A stretch of 64,000 bases of DNA from Rhododendron vialii (taxonomy: Eukaryota > Streptophyta > Magnoliopsida > Ericales > Ericaceae), in contig NC_080565.1 of NCBI RefSeq assembly GCF_030253575.1, positions 7,474,001 to 7,538,000 of the forward strand, given 5' to 3'. Below, in pieces: positions 44,396-55,354 of this stretch. The notes under the pieces are model-generated. The model was not told where the DNA came from. It saw only the letters and a program-made list of their open reading frames with translations, and searched no databases. How positions within the stretch are numbered: position 1 is the stretch's first letter; each line of letters begins with the position of its first letter. Both the position numbers and the translations under genes were made by a program.

Positions 44396-45409
44396 TTTCT
44401 TTGTAGAGGAGATGAAGGTACTACTAATAATACTTGAGTAAGGTTCTTTGGATTAAAACTTGTATAAAAGGAACTCTGGATCATAAGGTGCTGCAAATGA
44501 TGTCCACATAAATGTTGGAAAATGGGCAAAGAGTATTCGCTGGGTTTTGACCCAAAAATTGAAGTGGGATCCAAATCGCATGTTGCACGATCCAACATCT
44601 CAGAGGTGCACAGCAAGGTACTGTACACTTCACTGCACAGTACCAACCCGAAGTCCGTCTATTTATATATGGTGTAGTTGGATTTTCGAAGGTACAGAAA
44701 ATATAATTGCTTCTCTCCAGATCTGGCTTCAATATAGACCGAAGGGAGAGTGTAGGTTATTTCTTGGAGTGACCTACGATCCATTAATCTACCTTTCCAA
44801 ATATAACTCTTAAGGGTTTGTTTCGATCATTGATTCAAATGTTCTTCCGGTGGATTCTAGAAATATTTTGGAGGACTTGAGGATTAATCAAGGCGTACGG
44901 CAATTAATTATTTGGTGTGGTGTATGTGGATTCAACAACTCGATATTCGGTCAGTCGATGAGGATTCACAGTTGTTTTAGTTAAGATCATTTTGTAACTG
45001 CACAATGATTATTTTTAGTGGTTTGATTTCTACCCGTGGTTTTTACAATTTGTAAAAGATTTTTCACGTATATCTTTGTGTTCATCGTTTATTTTTTTAA
45101 TTTTTATTATTTTGCTTGTTGAGTATTTAAATAGCGAAAAAAGAGTTTTCAGTTCTAATGACGAAGGGGTGGTGATGCAAAATTGAGACTTGGTCATCAA
45201 TCTAACAACTGTAAAGTGAGTAGATTCTCTTCGGAGACCCGTAATAAGTGGGTTGGAATACGAAGAGAATCTCTCCTATTGACGCGGCTTCTTTGGTTAA
45301 CCATTGTGTGTACCTGAATCATGCGCAATCAAATCAAATGTCACTCCACCTTCTACGCTGTGACCTTCAGGAAAACGTAAAAGTCACTGCCATCAAGCTC
45401 CCACACTTT
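44396..45409. other. Upstream region of receptor kinase gene
   Basis: This 1-kb stretch holds the promoter of the kinase transcribed leftwards. Apart from the TATA box at 44661-44670 I see no distinct element; overlapping short frames are not credible genes. Confidence 0.4.
44661..44670 (-). promoter_or_regulatory. TATA box, receptor kinase gene
   Basis: The minus strand reads ATATATAAATAG, close to the plant TATA consensus, about 270 bp upstream of the kinase ATG (44395). This predicts a transcript start near 44635 and a leader of about 240 bp. Confidence 0.5.
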
Positions 45410-45730
45410 GAGGCTATGTTCTCTTGAACTTAATTTAAATTTAAAGATTTTATTTTTATTTAATTTTTTTTAATTTATTAATTTTATGTCAAATTTTTAT
45501 AGATTATTGATCTATTTCGATGAAAGAAATTAGAAAAGTAAAAAAAAAATTATTTTTACCCATGTATTTTGAGAAATGATCACTTTTAGCAAAAAAAAAT
45601 TTATTTTTTGAATTTCTCTCTCTGAGACGAATCAATAACTTAAAATTTTATCGCAAAATTAAAAAATACAAAAAAAATCCAAATAAAGACAAATCTCAAA
45701 TTTAAATTAAGTTAAAAAGAACGTGACCTG
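45410..45730. mobile_element. Foldback MITE, relative of 12248-12578
   Basis: Left GAGGCTATGTTCTCTTGAAC and the inverted right end (TCAGGTCACGTTCTTTTTAAC) match, with arms sharing TTAATTTAAATTT, GATCTATTTCGATGAAAGAA and CCCATGTATTTTGAGAAATG with the element at 12248. Both have the same internal layout, so they belong to one family. Confidence 0.75.
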
Positions 45731-45889
45731 AGTCGTGGACTGCAGAAAGTACCTTTTATGACCATGATCATTACACATTATGAAAGACCATAGTTGGTCT
45801 TTAGGCATTATGAAAGTACCTATTGGTTTCTGTTCAAAAAAAAGTACCTATTGGTTCGTCTTGGGAGGCGCCCGTGGTCATTGCACGTT

Positions 45890-46709
45890 ATGAAAGACCA
45901 GACCCGGGGCTCTGCTGCGCCCATGAGGTAGCCCTACCCAGTACAAAAAACAAAAACGACAACGTTTTGGAGTAAAAAAAAATCATTATCTTCCATTTAC
46001 AATTTTATGGAGCAGAAACATGATTATGAGAGCTTTAGAGATAAAATTTGATTATGTCTCTTTAGAATAATATGATCAGAATAATAAGACCTTCACACCC
46101 GTTCAAACGGGTTAAAAATTGGAGCATTTAATTTTTTAACTATATTTTTTAATATATAAAAGGTCTCGAAAAATTAAATGCTCAAATTTTCACTCCGTTT
46201 GAAAGAATCTTGTTATTCTTATCATATTATTCTAAAAGGTCGTAATTTATTTTTATCTCTAGGGTTCTCATATTAAATATATGTTTTTTATTTAAGACTT
46301 TGTGGAGCAGAAATGTGATTATTAGAGCCCTATAACAAAAAATAATTATGACCCTTTAGAATAATATGATAAGAATAACAAGATCTTTGCACTGATTCAA
46401 ACAGAGTGAAAATTTGAGCACTTAATTTTTTGAGACCGTTTATATATTAAAAAATATGGTTAAAAAATTAAGTGCTCTAATTTTTAACCCGATTGAACGG
46501 GTGAGAAGATCTTATTATTCTAATCATAGTATTCTAAAAAGACATAATCAAATTTTGTCTCTAAGACTCTTATGATTACGTTTTTGCTCCACAGAATTGC
46601 AAATGGAAGATAAGAATTTTTTTTTACTCCAAAACGTTGCCGTTTTTTGTACTGGGTAGGGGCTGCTTCCTCATGGGCACAGCAAAGCCCCCAGGTCCAT
46701 GAAAGACCA
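45890..46709. mobile_element. 798-bp palindromic element with 11-bp target-site duplication
   Basis: The element (45901-46698) begins GACCCGGGGCTCTGCTG and ends with the inverse (CAGCAAAGCCCCCAGGTC); arms of about 390 bp pair around 46300. ATGAAAGACCA flanks it on both sides (45890-45900 and 46699-46709). A neighbouring parallel sequence at 45765-45800 reads CATTATGAAAGACCATAGTT without an insert, modelling the empty site. The 9-11-bp duplication points to a Mutator-like transposase. No reading frame. A left-end fragment of the same element lies at 50622-50720. Confidence 0.9.
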
Positions 46710-46739
46710 CAGTTGGTCTTTTGTACGCCCTCTGTTCTA

Positions 46740-48180
46740 TTTTTATGTAGAATATTTGGAGGTCTAATTTTATGATCAATTGGATCGATCGAAACTTCGG
46801 AAGCTCAAACGTTATTTAATTGCAAATTATCCGATTTGGCAAATTTTGGACGAGCTTTGATCGGGCCCAAACTTGGCAAATTGACTTATTTCGCGCTGCG
46901 GTCAAGACTTACAACCCTAAGACATGAGCCCTGGTTTTTTCGGCCTATTTCCTTCGTTTAGGCTTTCAATTTGCATTTTTTGCCATTTTAGAAAAGTTTT
47001 AATTCGTTAATAACTCTTAGTCCGTAATTCCTTATTAGCTGGTTCTTTTTGGGAAAGTCTTGTTTTACTTTTATTTTTTCAATTTTATTATTTTTCCCAA
47101 ATTTCGGAAAACTTCGTTCTTAAGTTAGGGTTTTGCTAGGGTTTACGCATTTTCTCCATAAAAGGGCTATAACCTCATTATGTAAGTAGCTTTTTATTAA
47201 TAATATTCAGACTTTGTCTCTTTCTCTCATGGACTCGAGTTTATCAATCGTTTGAATTAGTACATAACTAATCTTTTTGTTAATTCGGTTGCGTCAATTT
47301 TGATTCAGTTTGATATTTAGCATACTTTAACTTGTGTTCGTGTCTTGTATAATTATAGTCCATTATTGTGAATAAACTCTTGTTATCTGGTGCTCCTCCA
47401 ATAAAGTGCATGGTTTTTGTTCTTGTTATTGCACACTTCTGGGCACTAGTCAAGGAATATGGTTTTTCTTCTATTAGAGTGATTTCATTTTAGAGTCTAT
47501 TTCTGTGAGAATTTGAATAAAGTTTTTGTTATGGCTTGCTCATAGCACTCATTGACTAGTTTGTTGATTCTAAATTCACGCAAAAAAAGTGAAATGAAAA
47601 AGGATATAATAAAAACATTGATGAACTCTTGCTATTTTTTGCGTCTAGTGAGCATATGATACGTGTAAATTTGGAAGATTGTCTAGTTTTTGTAATTTGC
47701 ATTTGCTAGGGACTACCAAAGTTTAAGTTGGGGATATGATAAGCACACAATATTGTATATTTTTGTGCATAGTATCTCCTATTTATCATATCATTATGTT
47801 CATTGTTGATTCTTTTAGATGATATTGTGGGTGATGTATATTTATATTGATTTTAGGTAATTTAATCTAAAGGGTACGTGTTACATCCAACTTTAACTTG
47901 CTAGTCACGAGCCAAAAAATGAAGCCGGCATCGTCATTCAAAAGTCCAATTCAAAGTATAAAATTTTGCCTGTATTTTGACCCCGATCGGACACCAATAA
48001 AAATCAATCTAAGCATCACCGAACGCCAAGTATGATAACATTGCACAGAAATGGATTGGAAATGGAGTCCTGGTAGAAAAGTCAAGGTTGAAATGAGATA
48101 CTTATTTACTTATTTCCAAGCGGAAAATCAATTTCGGTTGCATTCATTAGTTTGCATTTGTCTTTGTATTTATGGGCAAT
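46740..48180 (+). mobile_element. Decayed LTR retrotransposon remnant (Ty3/gypsy-like)
   Basis: At 47708-47737 the sequence GGGACTACCAAAGTTTAAG then TTGGGGATA looks like the polypurine tract of Tat/Athila-type elements, followed at 47738 by an LTR start TGATAAGCACACAATATTG. Upstream, ATAAAAGGGCTATAAC near 47157 could be an LTR promoter region. No gag or pol frame survives and the outer ends are unclear. Confidence 0.45.
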
Positions 48181-48525
48181 AATGGTGTTTTCACTAACAA
48201 AAAATACTAAAAATTTAATGCATTTTATCATCTCGTTTTTACTAACAAAAAAGTTTAAACATTTTACCATCTGATTTCTACTAACAAAAAAATTGTTAAC
48301 AAATTTTTTTTTGTTACAGAAACTCTACTCACAAATTCATTAACAACTTATTCACAAACTTTTTTTTTGGTAATTTTACACTCAAAATTTATTCAAACAT
48401 ATCTGGACCGTTCAAAATACGTTTGGACAGCTGAGATGATGTTCTGCACCACGTGGCCGGTGCCTACCTGGCACTGAAAAGCTTCTCATACCTTTGGAGT
48501 ACTTTGGATCAGCTCCGTCTCTTGT

Positions 48526-48582
48526 ACTGGCCAGATACTGACATGTACAGTTGTAATAGTAAAGCACGAGACGGCACTGAAA
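48526..48582. repeat. Direct duplicate of host segment (partner 53763-53824)
   Basis: CTTGTACTGGCCAGATACTG, then ACATGTACAGTTGTA and AATAGTAAAGCACGAGA, occurs here and at 53763-53824. The preceding phrase GTACTTTGGATC at 48498 also recurs at 51455, so the second copy appears split by the elements between 51473 and 53757. Confidence 0.85.
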
Positions 48583-48600
48583 AACTTTCTCATGCCTTTA

Positions 48601-48875
48601 GAGCATCTCCAATCCAATACCCTATTTGAGAGTATCAAAATATTCTATTTTATTCATAAAGCGATTTTAGAGGAAATCACTATTCCTATTTACTCCAACC
48701 ACAAACCTCTATTTATTCATAAAGTGATTTTAGAGGAGATCCTCCATATTTTCTCTCATCCTCTAAATATGGAGGATCAAAATCTCATCCTCTCAAATAG
48801 AGGAGGCTTGAGAGGATGAATTGGAGGAGTTCCATACTCTCAAATGAAGGAATAGAGCATGGGTTGGAGATGCTC
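48601..48875. mobile_element. Tourist-like MITE, 275 bp, TTA target site
   Basis: The left end GAGCATCTCCAATCC and inverted right end GAGCATCTCCAACCC match; TTA flanks both ends (48598-48600 and 48876-48878), as for PIF/Harbinger-derived MITEs. The interior contains two GCGATTTTAGAGGA/GTGATTTTAGAGGA direct repeats and a CCTCCATATTT / AAATATGGAGG hairpin. Confidence 0.9.
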
Positions 48876-48904
48876 TTAGGGAGGCCTGCTATGGAAATCT
48901 CTTT

Positions 48905-49895
48905 GCGCCCCCCTGACACACCCCCCAGCCCGACCCCACCCCCGGACCAAACCACCCCAGCAATAATTCACTCAACCTACGCCATTTTTTTATTTTTCAT
49001 TAATTCACTTAATAACTTTTATATCTTTTTTCATTTTTATTTATTTAATATTATTTAAGTGTTTCAATTTTTAATCCGGTTGAATCGATGCAAAGATCTT
49101 GTTTTTTTTTTATCATTTTGTCTTCAATGATCATAATGAATTTTTGGCTCGAAGGCCTTTCAACAAGTACCCTAAGACTTATTATTTAGTTTCAGGTCTC
49201 TCTTAGGGTGCTCATTGAAAAGTCTTAGAGCCAAAAATTCATTACGACCATTTAGGATGAAATGATAAAAAAAAAATAAGATCTTCGCACCGGTTCAAAC
49301 GAATTAAAAATCGGAACACTTATTTTTTTACTCTTTATATGTATTTTTAAATTATTTAATATTATATGCGTGAATAAATTTTTTTATGTTATTGAAATTT
49401 TACTCTTATTAAAATTTTATAATTATTTTATGTTATTGAATTCATTAATTTTGTTTTTATTTATTTCTTTTATCTATTTTATTTCTAACCACTTGTTTAG
49501 ATTTCTTTATATCTTTTTATCTTCAACTATAACCACTCATTTAAATTTTCTTTTTATCTTCAATTACAACCACACATTCAGTAAAACAAAAAACTATTAA
49601 AAGTAAAACAAAAAAATAGTAAAAGTTAAAAGTTAAAAAAAAACAAAAACAGTAATTAAATCTTTTAAAAGAAAAAAACTAGTAAAAGTTAAAAAAAACT
49701 AAAACGGTAATTAAAGTATTTTAAAAGTATAAAAAATTAGTAAAAGTAAAAAAAAACAGTAATTATTTACTGTTAAAAAACAAAAAAAAAAAACTAATCA
49801 AAGTAAAAAGAAAAAAAATCGAAAAAGGAGGGGAGGAAGGGCAAAGGGGAGAAAGGTGGTGGGGCCGGAGGAGGGGGTGTGTCAGGGGGGGGTGC
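48905..49895. mobile_element. Foldback element, about 1 kb, with GGTGTGTCAGGGGG ends
   Basis: The left end GCCCCCCTGACACACCCCC is inverted at the right (GGGGGTGTGTCAGGGGGGGG, 49874-49893). Inside is one palindromic module (about 49060-49325) of the family seen at 12700-13262, and an AT-rich right half with repeated AAAAGTTAAAAAAAAC words. Short frames (for example 49370-49600) are AT-rich artefacts. Confidence 0.75.
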
Positions 49896-49920
49896 GAGAC
49901 GAGGCTCCCCGGCTATAGCC

Positions 49921-49972
49921 CACCCCCCCCCCCCCCCCCCCGGCCCTACCTCCCTTTTCCCAGTTTACCCCC

Positions 49973-50010
<38 letters not shown>

Positions 50011-51440
50011 CTTTCCACCGTTTGCTTCTTTTCTTCTTCTTTTTTTTTCTTTTTCTTTTCCAGTTTATTTTTTCATTTTTTTTCATTTTCTTTCTTTCCA
50101 GTTTTAATTTTTTTCTCACTTTAATAATAGGTTCAAGTCTAATTCTAGGCTTTGTAAAGTAATTGAGAGAAAAAAAGTGTTTCAATTGATCATGTTTATC
50201 CCACTGTTTTCTTTTTCTTTTTTTGTCCTTTATAGATTAAAAAATAAAGTTACGAAAATAAGTGTTTCAATTTTCAATCCGTTTGAACCGGTGCAAAGTT
50301 GTTATTTTTCTGATCATCTCATCCTAAATGGTCATAATAAATTTTTGGCTCCAAAGCCTTTCAATAGACACCCTAAGAGAGTCTTAAAATTAAATAATGA
50401 GTCTTAGGGAGTTTGTTGAAAAGCCTTAAACCAAAAAATTCATTATGACCATTTAAAATAAAATAATAAAAAAACAATCTTTGCTCTGATTTAATTGAAT
50501 TGAGAATTAAAGCACTTAATTCTTGAATTATATTTTTAAATATACAAAGGGTGTATTTATAGAAATTAAATAAATAAGATATAAGTAATTAAATAAAAAA
50601 ATAATTTAAAAAGTATGGGGGACCCGGGGGCTCTGCTGCCCCCATTGACATAGTAGCCCCTAAAACGTTTCCATTTTTGTTTTAAAAAAAATAGAAACCA
50701 TCCATTTGCAATCCTATGGAGTATAAACGTGATTTGAAACAACATACTACTGAATCAGTTAAGAGGATCTATGCTAAATAATGGTTAACAAATTTATAAA
50801 ATTGTACTATAGTTAAAAAAAAGTAATCCTAAATATAACATTTGTATTATGGATTAGTATGTCGTTTGCAAAATACATTTCGTAATTAGTTCCCGAACAC
50901 TAATTGTAATCTTAATGAATTTTTTGTTTTACGGCCTTTCAACAAGCACCCTAAGACTCATTATTTAGTTTCAGGACTCTCTTAGGGTGTTCGTTGAAAG
51001 GCTTTGGAGCCAAAAATTTATTACGACCATTTAGGATGAAATGATCAGAAAAATAACATCTTTGCACTGGTTCAAACGGATTGAAAATTGAAACACTTAT
51101 TTTAGTAACTATATTTTTTAATCTATAAAGGACAAAAAAAGAAAAAGAAAACAGTGGAATAAACATGATCAATTGAAACACTTTTTTTCTCTCAATTACT
51201 TTACAAAGCCTAGAATTAGACTTGAACCTATTATTAAAAAGAAAAAAAAATTCAAACCGGAAAGAAAGAAAATGAAAAAAAAAGCTGGAAAAGAAAAGGA
51301 AAAAAAAAAGAAGAAAAGAAGCAAACGGTGGAAAGAAAGAAAAGGGAGAGAGAGAGAGAGGGGCGGGGGGTAAACTGGGAAGGGGGGGGGGGGGGGGGGT
51401 GGGGGGGGGGGGGGGGGAAGGTGTGTCAGGGGGGAGTAGC
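49921..51440. mobile_element. Foldback element, about 1.5 kb, homopolymer-ended
   Basis: Left arm from 49921 (poly-C, then CTTTTCCCAGTTTACCCCCC, CT repeat, CACCGTTTGCTTCTTTTC) is inverted in the right arm 51100-51430. Arms continue through TAATAGGTTCAAGTC, CTTTGTAAAGTAATTGAGAG and TGATCATGTTTATCCC. The centre (50400-50950) contains palindromic-module halves and a 100-bp left-end fragment of the 45901 element. The 163-codon frame on the minus strand (50951-51442) is a proline/phenylalanine-rich artefact of the arms. Confidence 0.7.
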
Positions 51441-51472
51441 AATTTTCGCCTTTAGGGGGTACTTTGGATCGG

Positions 51473-51900
51473 GCTGGGGGAGTTGTTGTCCCTTAAAGGG
51501 ACAACAACGTGCTATCCCGGCCGAGGGGATCCCATTCCGGTCTTGCTTCGATGATCAAAAATATTCACTTCGTAGAGCTCGTCGAGTTGAACAAGTATGC
51601 AAAAAATCAATTTGATCGGATATCATTAAGTGCCTGATCGGAATATATATAACTTGCCAATAATGGGATATAGTAGATTTGATCCAGTGTTTCGGATCCA
51701 TTCTTTTCAAGACAAAAAGGTTTCGATTAGGCACTTAATGATATCCGATCGATTTGATTTTTTACGTACTTGTTCAACTCGATGAGCTCTACGAAGTGAA
51801 CGTTTTCGATAATTAGAGCGAGATCGGAGCGGGGCCCCCTTGGCCGAGACAGCAGGCTGCTGTCCCTTTAAGGGACAATGGACAGCAGCTCCCCCAACTC
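51473..51900. mobile_element. Foldback element with TGTCCCTTAAAGGGACA hairpins
   Basis: Arms pair from GCTGGGGGAGTTG at the left to its inverse CAACTCCCCCAGC-like end at 51890, through a perfect 17-bp palindrome TTGTCCCTTAAAGGGACAA, CACTTCGTAGAGCTCGTCGA and TCGGATATCATTAAGTGCC. The inner spacer is about 80 bp. It has no coding capacity. Confidence 0.8.
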
Positions 51901-51932
51901 CCTTTGACCGCAGATTACTAATCGCCCCCGCC

Positions 51933-51934
<2 letters not shown>

Positions 51935-51972
<38 letters not shown>
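51935..51972. repeat. Poly-C tract, 38 bp
   Basis: Uninterrupted C run, then ACCCCCC. Similar runs: C22 near 49921-49942, G17-18 twice near 51381-51417, G16 at 30521-30536. Such tracts can form G-quadruplexes and are prone to miscounting in assemblies. Confidence 0.9.
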
Positions 51973-52400
51973 ACCCCCCTTTTTAATAGCTTTTTTTTCA
52001 TGTATTTTTTTAAATAAATTTTATATTTTTGAAATCTGCTCAACGAAACCTATCAAACGAGCCTAATAGTGATAGAGAAATAATGTAAAACGGAAAAATT
52101 ATATTTTTTTCGTAGTTTAAACTGTCTAACGAGATTGAAAAATGTGTTTCAAATTTAAATCCGTTTGAACCTGTAGAAAGAGAAAAAGTTTTCTGATCAT
52201 TTTAGTTATGACCATTTATGATAAAATGATCAAAAACCTAAAATCTTTTCACTGGTTGAAACGAAAAAAAGAAAAGAAAAAAGAGAGGCAATCGGTGCCT
52301 TGTAGTGCACGTGGTGCTTTTGTGTGCATGTGAGCCTTGAAGAGTTTTGAACGTGGAGCACATAGGTGAATTGGGGCTTGATGACTAAACATTACAGTAC

Positions 52401-52798
52401 GTGGGTCAGAAAGTAGGAGTAATCAGTTATCCTGCAGAGAAAAAATATTTAGAGATGAGCACCTTATCCACTTGCCTATGGTTGAGCACCTTATACAACG
52501 TTGTACTGCATACATTTGATATGATCACTTCGAGTTGTCTCACTCACTTGTCGTTGAGCTCCCATCCATTTTCATTTGCAGCGCGCACACATATAGCTAT
52601 TGGCCATGTTAATGGCAATCACTTCGTGCAAGTTTTCCTATACTGTCATTACCCTGTACCATCCATCATCATATGGTGGAGGCCAAATGCATCAAATGAA
52701 GCACACGGATAAGCTCATCCTTATGAAGCACGCCTCCAATTGTGGTACGAAGTAATGCAGATAGATTCGCCGGGACGACGACCAAAATTTAGCGGAAA
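52401..52798 (+). pseudogene. Fragment of a transposon-associated OTU-like protease (tentative)
   Basis: The frame 52401-52712 encodes LWLSTLYNVVLHTFD, a hydrophobic stretch, then HIAIGHVNGNHFVQVFL and ending near SNEAHG. After a TAA at 52710-52712 the same frame continues without a stop for 28 codons (AHPYEARLQLWYEVM ... FSGNID) to a second stop. The GHVNGNHFVQV region with its invariant-type histidine resembles the C-terminal part of the OTU-like cysteine proteases found in some plant Mutator-like elements. Assignment is from memory of the motif and is uncertain. It lacks the N-terminal catalytic cysteine region and has a premature stop, so it is a remnant. Confidence 0.4.
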
Positions 52799-53875
52799 CA
52801 TTGACTAAATTTGTGTATTTATTTATGTTCATGTATTGGTTCTATATACTCAATTATAATTAAATGAAGTTTCATTTCAGTTTTGCATTATTGACTGTTC
52901 AGAGAAATATAAAGTAAATTTAAGTGGATTCAACATACATAATTTACTTGAAAACTCAAATATAGAAGTTTAAAAAAAATGAAGAATAAACAAATAAAAA
53001 CATAGAGTTAATATATTGGGCCCAAAAAAATTATTTAATTTAAACACATTATTTCATATTCAATATTAGACTTGTTTGATAGGTTTCGTTGATTAGATTT
53101 CAAATATATAAAATTTATTTAAAAAATATGTGATTTCAACCTCTTTAGACAGTTATATATTACAAAATATGGTTAAAAAATTAAGTGTTTCAAATTTCAA
53201 TCTGTTTGAACCAGTGGAAAGATATTATTTTTCTGATCATTTTATCCTAAATGGTCATAATTAAATTTTGACTCTAGGCACTCATTGATTAACCCTAAGA
53301 AATATTTGATTCTACGACTTTCTCATGGTTAATCAACGAGAACCCTATAGTCAAAATTTAATTATGACAATTTAAGATAAAATGATCAGAAAATTAAAAT
53401 CTTTCCATTGGTTCAAACAGATTAAAATTTGGAACACTTAATTTTTCAACCTTTTTAGACAATTTAAACTGCCACAAAAATATAGTTTTTCCGTTTTACA
53501 TTATTTCACCATCAATATTAGGCTCGTTTGATAGGTTTCATTGAGTACTTTTCAAAATATAAAATTTATTTAAAAAATAGGTGAAAAAAAAGTTATTCAC
53601 ATTTACAGTTTTATAGAAAAATAAAATAAGAGAGAAAGAAAACTGTGTGGGTGTGTGAGAGAGCATGTGGATGGGGTAAAACGGGAAATACCATGTGCCC
53701 AGTGTCAGACCCCCCCGACACGGGGGAGGGGGGCGATTAACAGCTCTTTTTTTGGACCAACTCCTTGTCTTGTACTGGCCAGATACTGACATGTACAGTT
53801 GTACGTAATAGTAAAGCACGAGATGACATGTGATAGGTTATACAACAAAATAGAACACTATTGCTGCTAACACTG

Positions 53876-54412
53876 TTGAGCGCTCAGACACTCAGATATG
53901 GACCTGAGCACTTAAAAACTGGACCTGAGTGCTCAGGTTCTATTTCCTTGCATGCTTTGAAACATTTGATTTGAACTCTGGAAAGATCAGTACACACCCA
54001 GAAACCATATTAACTTGAAATAAGTGTTTACAACAAACAAAATAAAGACTTGGTGTTGCACACCACTCTTGAGCGCTGTGTAACACTCATGAGCGCTCGA
54101 GAATTGGTCTTGAATGCTCAAGCGTGATGTGAGGCTCACAACTGTTTACGAATAGGTTGAAACCACGGAATAAATGAATGGACAAAGCATTTATAACAAA
54201 AAAAAAAAATTGAATTTTGAAGCATTAGATGAAGTTTTTGAATGTTTTAAGACTAAACAGAATATCAAAAGCCTTGACTTAGCAAATCATAAACTACTTT
54301 TAGACCCAACAGCTATAGCTAATCAAAAAGCATAAGGAAAAGACCTAGATGCTCTACAAGGGACTTGAGCGCTCAAGAACTGGTCATGAGCGCTCAGATC
54401 CTTCTGAACTCA
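53876..54412. repeat. Dispersed palindromic GAGCGCTC repeats
   Basis: Paired motifs of the form TTGAGCGCTCAAGAACTGGT followed by CATGAGCGCTCA occur at 53876-53936 (degenerate), 54069-54125 and 54365-54397. The two halves are palindromes about 20 bp apart. The DNA between them is unique. No gene is supported in 53830-54890. Confidence 0.75.
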
Positions 54413-54889
54413 GAAGTTTTAAACTTCTTCTTTGTTCACAGTAAAGGTTGAGCTCATAGTCAGTATAAGAAATTGACGCGAGCCTAGTGGCTCCCCCTAG
54501 GATGGAGAAAACAATAGCCAAAGATGGCTTTCTACCTTTGTTTGGCTTGAAGCAAGGCTCCTTTGTTGATGGATGTTCGAAAACAGGGTTGATAGCTATT
54601 TTGTTTGAGAAAAATCAGGTGTTTGAATGAAGGAAACTCATATTCGCGCTCCACTTTATACTAATGACGCTACACTTTTTTTATGAAGTTACTAGTAACT
54701 TCACGTTAAAGTTGGAGCGCTATCAGTAAAAAGTGGAGCACGAAAATCAGTTTCCTTCAATGAAAGGAAGTGTATGGGAGTAGTGTTTTGATTTGAAAAA
54801 CTAGATTTTGAAGGCTTGTTTTTCACTTCTTTTTTTTCTAAAACCAAATTTCATGCAGAAAATAAGCCCTTTTGCTCTCCTTCACACTC

Positions 54890-55297
54890 TAAGGTTCCGT
54901 TTATTTCGATGTATAATGTTTTACAATGTAAACTGTTTTCCATGTAAAATGTTTTTTTAGAAAATAAATTTCAAAATTTTATTTTCCGGTGTTTGGTTGG
55001 GACTTGAAAATATTTTCAGAAATCAACAAAATAGTGTAGAGAGAGGGGGGGCCTTAAACGGTGGAGAGATCTGTGAATATTGGAATTGAACGTGGATCAG
55101 GACTAATGATCGAGGAAACTAAGTAGTGAGAATTTTAGTAGAAGGCAGCGGATTCATTTCGGAAAATAACTTACGAAAGATTTCAGTATGTCATTTTCAT
55201 CCAATTGATGGAAAATATTTTACATGTAAAATGTTTTTCTAATTTTTTTCACAACCAAACACCGAAAAATATTTTATGCCCAAGCAAATGGAGCCTA
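54890..55297. mobile_element. Non-autonomous element with TTAGGCTCCGTTT ends
   Basis: Left TAAGGTTCCGTTTATTTCGA and inverted right TTTTAGGCTCCATTTGCTTG match, followed inside by GTAAAATGTTTTT and CGGTGTTTGGTTG on both arms. It is a relative of 19758-20356. Confidence 0.7.
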
Positions 55298-55354
55298 AAA
55301 CAAACTGATCTCCCCTCCTTTCTCTAGCACATGCATGCTTATATTAGAGGTTTT

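Larger units (their letters stand above)
51917..53745. mobile_element. Foldback element, 1.8 kb, carrying a gene fragment
   Basis: The left end TAATCGCCCCCGCCAACCCC is inverted at the right (GGGGGAGGGGGGCGATTA, 53722-53741). Arms share AAATCTGCTCAACGAAACC / GGTTTCATTGAGTACTTTT, TCAAACGAGCCTAATA / TATTAGGCTCGTTTGA and ATGTAAAACGGAAAAA / TTTTTCCGTTTTACAT. The right half adds a palindromic module (53190-53440). Between the arms lies the protein-like fragment 52401-52798. Confidence 0.7.

Noticed and set aside
50951-51442. 163-codon proline/phenylalanine-rich frame on the minus strand
   Set aside because: Made of poly-G/C and pyrimidine tracts in a foldback arm; the same sequence recurs inverted at 49879-50407.
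53876-54412. CRISPR-like spaced repeats
   Set aside because: Only three units, degenerate, unequal spacing, and plant nuclear context.
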